Assembly (NCBI RefSeq): GCF_000503775.1
Contig: NZ_KI629782.1
Location: 1,748,579-1,812,578 of the forward strand
Direction: 5' to 3'
DNA from: Brevibacillus panacihumi W25
GTDB lineage: Bacteria > Bacillota > Bacilli > Brevibacillales > Brevibacillaceae
DNA length: 64,000 nucleotides
Under the pieces are notes generated by a model that had not been told where the DNA came from, did no database searches, and saw only the letters and a list, made by a program, of their open reading frames with translations. The position numbers and the translations under genes are program-made. Position 1 is the first letter of the stretch. Each line of letters opens with the position of its first letter. Below are positions 60,761-64,000 of this stretch, piece after piece.

Positions 60761-60800
60761 AAGGAGCAGCTTTGCTTACTCAGGCTTGCTCCTTTTCTTT
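60761..60800 (+). terminator. Terminator after the RlmA-type gene
   Basis: AAGGAGCA and TGCTCCTT pair, enclosing an imperfect GC step, and are followed by TTCTTT. Confidence 0.8.
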
Positions 60801-60926
60801 GAATCTCCCAAACCTCCCCTTCCCTCCCCAGAAACGTTAACTCCTTAATAGTTATTCACCCTCAAGTTATAGATAATAAATGTAACATTTTATACTTCTA
60901 CTTACTTCGAAGGGAGAATTGACTGA

Positions 60927-61961
60927 ATGTTCAAATTTGTGCGACCACGTATTTTTCTGTCCCTCCTCTGCTGTTTGCTGCTCCTCGCCGGGTGTGGCTC
61001 GAACTCTGCAAGCGGCCCCGCCAGCTCCGCAGGTTCCGCAGGCTCGTCCTCGGGTCCCGTGGAACTGAAATTGGTCAGCTTTTTGGCTCTGGATCACCCC
61101 TTCCCCAAAGACATGATTCCGCTGTGGAAGGAAAAGGTGGAAAAAGAATTGAACGGCGCCGTGACCATACGGGTAGTAGGCGGACCCGAATCGCTGCCGG
61201 TCGGCGATCAGTTTGATGCCGTGCGCAATGGGGTTGTCGATATCGGCTTCAACGTCAGTTCCTACTACGGCCATCTCATGCCGGAATCGCACTCTTTGAA
61301 CCTCTCTCCCTTCACGCCGGCGGAAGAGCGGGAGAACGGCTATTTTGACTACATGTCTGATCGCTTCAAGCAAAACAATCTGGTCTACCTGGGCCGCTGG
61401 CTGAGCGAGTCTCCTTACTACTTCTGGACCAACAAGAAAATCCAGGCGCTGGACGAGCTGAAAGGCAGCAAATTCCGCTCCAACTCTACTTACCACGAAG
61501 TCATGCTGGCTCTGGAGATGGTCCCGATGGAGGTGAACCCGGGCGACGTCTATACGTCTCTCGAACGCAAAATGGTAGACGGCTTTGGTTTTCCGCTCCT
61601 CGGACCGCGTCTGAACGGCTGGACAGAGGTAACCAAATACCTGATCGACGAGCCTTTTTTAAACCAGAACGCGACCATCCTGATGAACGTCAAGGCTTTC
61701 GAGTCGCTTTCGTCAGAGAATCAACAAAAGCTTCTCGCCCTGACCAAGGATTTTGAAACAGAAATGGTCGAGTACTTCAAAAAGGAAAACGAAAAAGAAA
61801 AACAAACCCTGCAAGAAAAAGGCGTGGAGCTGATCAAGCTCAGCCCGGAGGACAGCCAAAAGTTCCAGGAAATCGTAAAAAGAGAGAAATGGGGCGTACT
61901 GGAGAAAGCTGTTCCCGATCAGGTCAATGAGCTGAAGAAGCTGCTGAAATACAATCCGTGA
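60927..61961 (+). CDS. dctP: TRAP transporter solute-binding lipoprotein DctP
   Basis: This 344-residue protein has a lipoprotein signal with lipobox LLLAGC, a Ser/Gly/Ala-rich linker (residues about 24-42) and a DctP solute-binding domain with the family's Arg region and LKGSKFRSNST. It captures a carboxylate-type substrate outside the membrane for DctQM; which acid cannot be told. The ATG follows GAAGGGAG. First gene of a three-gene operon. Confidence 0.92.
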   Translation: MFKFVRPRIFLSLLCCLLLLAGCGSNSASGPASSAGSAGSSSGPVELKLVSFLALDHPFPKDMIPLWKEKVEKELNGAVTIRVVGGPESLPVGDQFDAVRNGVVDIGFNVSSYYGHLMPESHSLNLSPFTPAEERENGYFDYMSDRFKQNNLVYLGRWLSESPYYFWTNKKIQALDELKGSKFRSNSTYHEVMLALEMVPMEVNPGDVYTSLERKMVDGFGFPLLGPRLNGWTEVTKYLIDEPFLNQNATILMNVKAFESLSSENQQKLLALTKDFETEMVEYFKKENEKEKQTLQEKGVELIKLSPEDSQKFQEIVKREKWGVLEKAVPDQVNELKKLLKYNP

Positions 61962-61992
61962 GCCCAGCCGACGCATAGAGGAGTGACAAAAT

Positions 61993-62556
61993 GTGAAGAA
62001 CACCCTTTTCAGATGGCTCGACAACATCGAAAATGCGTTTGCCGTCCTCGCCTGTATCCTGCTTCTGTTTGCCACCTTCTCCATCGGGGCCCAGGTCATT
62101 TCCCGCACCTTTTTCGACTATCCGCTGCTTTGGGTCGATGAGGTGAATGCCTATATCCTGGTCTACCTGCCCTTTTTGGCGGGGGCTTGGCTGGCGCGCA
62201 GCAGCGGCCACATCGCAGTCGATATCATCGAGGGCATGCTGTCCCCGCGATTGCGCGCCTACAATGACATGCTGGTCGCGCTGATCGGCATTGCAGTGAG
62301 CGCAGTGCTGTTCTGGTACGGCACGCTGGTCTCGATTGATCACTACGTCCGCGATATTCGCAGCATGTCGGTGATCGCGATACCCAAGCTGTACGTAATC
62401 GTGATCATTCCGATCGGCTCGCTGCTGCTTGCTCTGGAATTCGCACGCAAGCTGTACCTGGCAACCCTCGCCCGCAAAAAACAGGATGAGGATATCGTCA
62501 TAACCCCGGATTCACCATCTCTGTTCACCAAAGAACAAGGAATAAAGGAGGGATGA
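61993..62556 (+). CDS. dctQ: TRAP transporter small permease DctQ
   Basis: This 187-residue protein has four transmembrane helices and the DctQ pattern with WVDEVNAYILVYLPFLAGAW and GHIAVDI. It starts at GTG after GAGGAGTG and ends overlapping dctM by 4 bp. It forms the membrane complex with DctM; a regulator gene is not seen in the window. Confidence 0.92.
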   Translation: MKNTLFRWLDNIENAFAVLACILLLFATFSIGAQVISRTFFDYPLLWVDEVNAYILVYLPFLAGAWLARSSGHIAVDIIEGMLSPRLRAYNDMLVALIGIAVSAVLFWYGTLVSIDHYVRDIRSMSVIAIPKLYVIVIIPIGSLLLALEFARKLYLATLARKKQDEDIVITPDSPSLFTKEQGIKEG

Positions 62557-63875
62557 TCGTGGACTGGTGGCACATTCTCTTACTGATCTTTTTCAGTTTG
62601 CTTGCTTTGATGATTCTGCGCGTACCAGTGGCCTTTTCTTTCCTCGCGATCAATATCGTAGCAGCCATTTTTCTCTGGGGCGGAGAAGTGGGACTTCGAC
62701 AATTGATGGGAAGCATCGAAAGCTCTCTCGCCACCTTTGCGCTGGCCCCGATTCCGCTTTTTATCCTGATGGGCGAAATCATGTTCCATACGGGCATCGC
62801 CCCGAGGATGATCGATACCCTCGACAAGTGGTTTGGAAAAGTTCCGGGGCGATTGAGTTTGCTCGCTGTGACGGGAGGAACCCTGATCTCTACCCTGACA
62901 GGTTCGACGATGGCGAGCACCTCGATGCTCGGCTCCACGCTCGTCCCGGAGATGGAGCGGCGTCAGTACAAAAACCAGATGTCGATCGGGCCGATTCTCG
63001 GCAGCGGAACCTTGGCTGCCTTGATCCCGCCAAGCGCTTTGGGCGTTCTGCTCGCTTCGATGGGACAAATCTCCATCGGCGCGTTTATGATCGCGATCAT
63101 CTTGCCCGGTGTCCTGATGGCGATATTGTTCGGACTGTATATTATCATCCGGGCCAAGCTTCAACCCGAGCTGGCACCGAACTATGATGTCGCGTCCATT
63201 CCACTCTCGGAAAAAATCAAGGCAACCGTCGTCTACATCTTTCCTTTATCCCTGATTATCTTCCTCGTCGTGGGATTGATGTTCTTAGGCGTTGCTACTC
63301 CGACCGAAGCAGCTGCGATGGGCTCGATCGGCAGTCTGCTGCTCGCTGCCTACTACAAGCAGTTGAATTTCCATACGCTGAAGCTGGCGTTGATCGGCAC
63401 ACTCAAGATTTCCGCCATGATGCTGATGATTATTGCCGGATCGACGGGTTTTAGCCAAATCCTGTCCTTTTCCGGGGCGACCAGTGAACTGGTTCGCATG
63501 ATTGCCAGCCTCGATGTATCAGTGACATTGCTCGTGATCGGCATGCTTTTGATCGTGCTTTTGCTCGGCTCCTTCATGGAATCTCTTTCCATACTCATGG
63601 TGTGCCTGCCGATCTTTATCCCGATCGCCAATACGCTGGGCATCGATTTGCTTTGGTTCGCCGCCATGCTGTTGATCACGATTGAAATCGGAACGATCTC
63701 TCCACCGTTTGGAACCGGACTGTTCGTGATGAAAGCCGTCGCACCCAAAGGGGTCAAAATGGGGCAAGTCTACGCGGCAGCCTTCCCATTTATCTGCCTG
63801 GACCTGCTGTTAGTCGCCATCATCATGATCTTTCCGCCGATCGCCACCTGGCTTCCAACCTTAATGAGGACCTGA
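62553..63875 (+). CDS. dctM: TRAP transporter large permease DctM
   Basis: This 440-residue protein has about twelve membrane helices and DctM hallmarks: PIPLFILMGEIMFHTGIA, GSTMASTSMLGSTLVPEM and TPTEAAAMG, with a second inverted half ending ITIEIGTISPPFGTGLFVMK. It is the ion-coupled transport channel, usually driven by sodium. The ATG follows GGAGGG and overlaps dctQ. Confidence 0.93.
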   Translation: MIVDWWHILLLIFFSLLALMILRVPVAFSFLAINIVAAIFLWGGEVGLRQLMGSIESSLATFALAPIPLFILMGEIMFHTGIAPRMIDTLDKWFGKVPGRLSLLAVTGGTLISTLTGSTMASTSMLGSTLVPEMERRQYKNQMSIGPILGSGTLAALIPPSALGVLLASMGQISIGAFMIAIILPGVLMAILFGLYIIIRAKLQPELAPNYDVASIPLSEKIKATVVYIFPLSLIIFLVVGLMFLGVATPTEAAAMGSIGSLLLAAYYKQLNFHTLKLALIGTLKISAMMLMIIAGSTGFSQILSFSGATSELVRMIASLDVSVTLLVIGMLLIVLLLGSFMESLSILMVCLPIFIPIANTLGIDLLWFAAMLLITIEIGTISPPFGTGLFVMKAVAPKGVKMGQVYAAAFPFICLDLLLVAIIMIFPPIATWLPTLMRT

Positions 63876-63897
63876 GATGCACACATTCGTTTCCTTT

Positions 63898-63940
63898 CAA
63901 ACCGATCTGTTTGCTTCTGCAAACGGGTCGGTTTTCCATT
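63898..63940 (+). terminator. Terminator of the TRAP operon
   Basis: AAACCGA...GTTTGC pairs with GCAAAC...TCGGTTT around TTCT, followed by TCCATTTTT. No gene start is identifiable between here and the window end. Confidence 0.85.
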
Positions 63941-64000
63941 TTTCGTCATCTTTCAACACTTTTGTCGAAATAAAAGGATTACTAGTCCGAACGTGGAATA

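Overview
The window looks like chromosome of a low-to-moderate GC Gram-positive, endospore-forming member of the Bacillales, most like Brevibacillus or a close Paenibacillaceae relative. The reasons are purine-rich Shine-Dalgarno sites before nearly every gene, frequent GTG/TTG starts, a LiaIH-FSR envelope-stress operon, a CwlJ/SleB-type spore cortex hydrolase, BmrCD- and YneF-like proteins, a T-box, a ydaO-type c-di-AMP riboswitch and a BirA operator. No rRNA, tRNA, CRISPR array or prophage was seen. The species cannot be fixed from sequence alone.

Layout. 1-1655: an IS3-family element that abuts, and probably cut, a group II intron fragment; the intron itself sits inside a structured repeat whose fuller copy lies at 21.6-21.8 kb. 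1.7-5.65 kb: heterodimeric multidrug exporter bmrC-bmrD behind a leader ORF and attenuator. 5.65-11.2 kb: signalling operon of a hybrid histidine kinase, CheR (apparently starting at AUU) and a receiver-PAS-kinase. 11.3-13.5 kb: small membrane proteins, an amidase and a PrpE-like phosphatase. 13.6-18.1 kb: the lia operon, with a methyltransferase between liaH and liaF. 18.3-21.4 kb: NlpC/P60 hydrolase under a c-di-AMP riboswitch and a WalR-like repeat, then a two-component pair. 21.9-31.8 kb: P450, bioY, ankyrin protein, yhfH, ilvA with an isoleucine T-box, a HipA-like kinase, an alpha/beta hydrolase with a leader peptide, and an RNA uracil methyltransferase.

31.9-38.8 kb is visibly AT-rich and reads as a defence island: a DUF262/HNH (GmrSD-like) protein, a winged-helix-like protein, a double-domain adenine methyltransferase, an AlwI-family type IIS endonuclease and a TIR protein. 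An IS21-family element and a beheaded FtsX permease follow. 43.5-60.8 kb is a patchwork of small accessory genes: cwlJ, DJ-1, two DUF1259 paralogues, Nudix, acetyltransferases, Crp/Fnr, AhpD-like, SRPBCC proteins (one split by a second IS3-family element), an APH-like kinase, a pentapeptide protein, TetR, an AAA ATPase and an RlmA-type rRNA methyltransferase. 60.9-63.9 kb is a complete dctPQM TRAP transporter operon.

Main points. (1) Two distant genes, the alpha/beta hydrolase at 29.4 kb and the RlmA-type methyltransferase at 59.9 kb, are each preceded by a nine-residue leader peptide, MIIQFIRLR or MIIQFIRYR. Both end in the Arg-X-Arg motif known to stall ribosomes with macrolides, and in both the leader codons can pair with sequence just before the downstream gene. 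This suggests a shared macrolide-sensing attenuator controlling two resistance mechanisms. (2) The type IIS restriction-modification genes are followed three bases later by a TIR gene. (3) bmrCD has a leader-ORF/attenuator arrangement. (4) cheR has no usual start codon for its full-length frame. (5) A 223-bp palindromic repeat occurs twice, one copy invaded by the intron.
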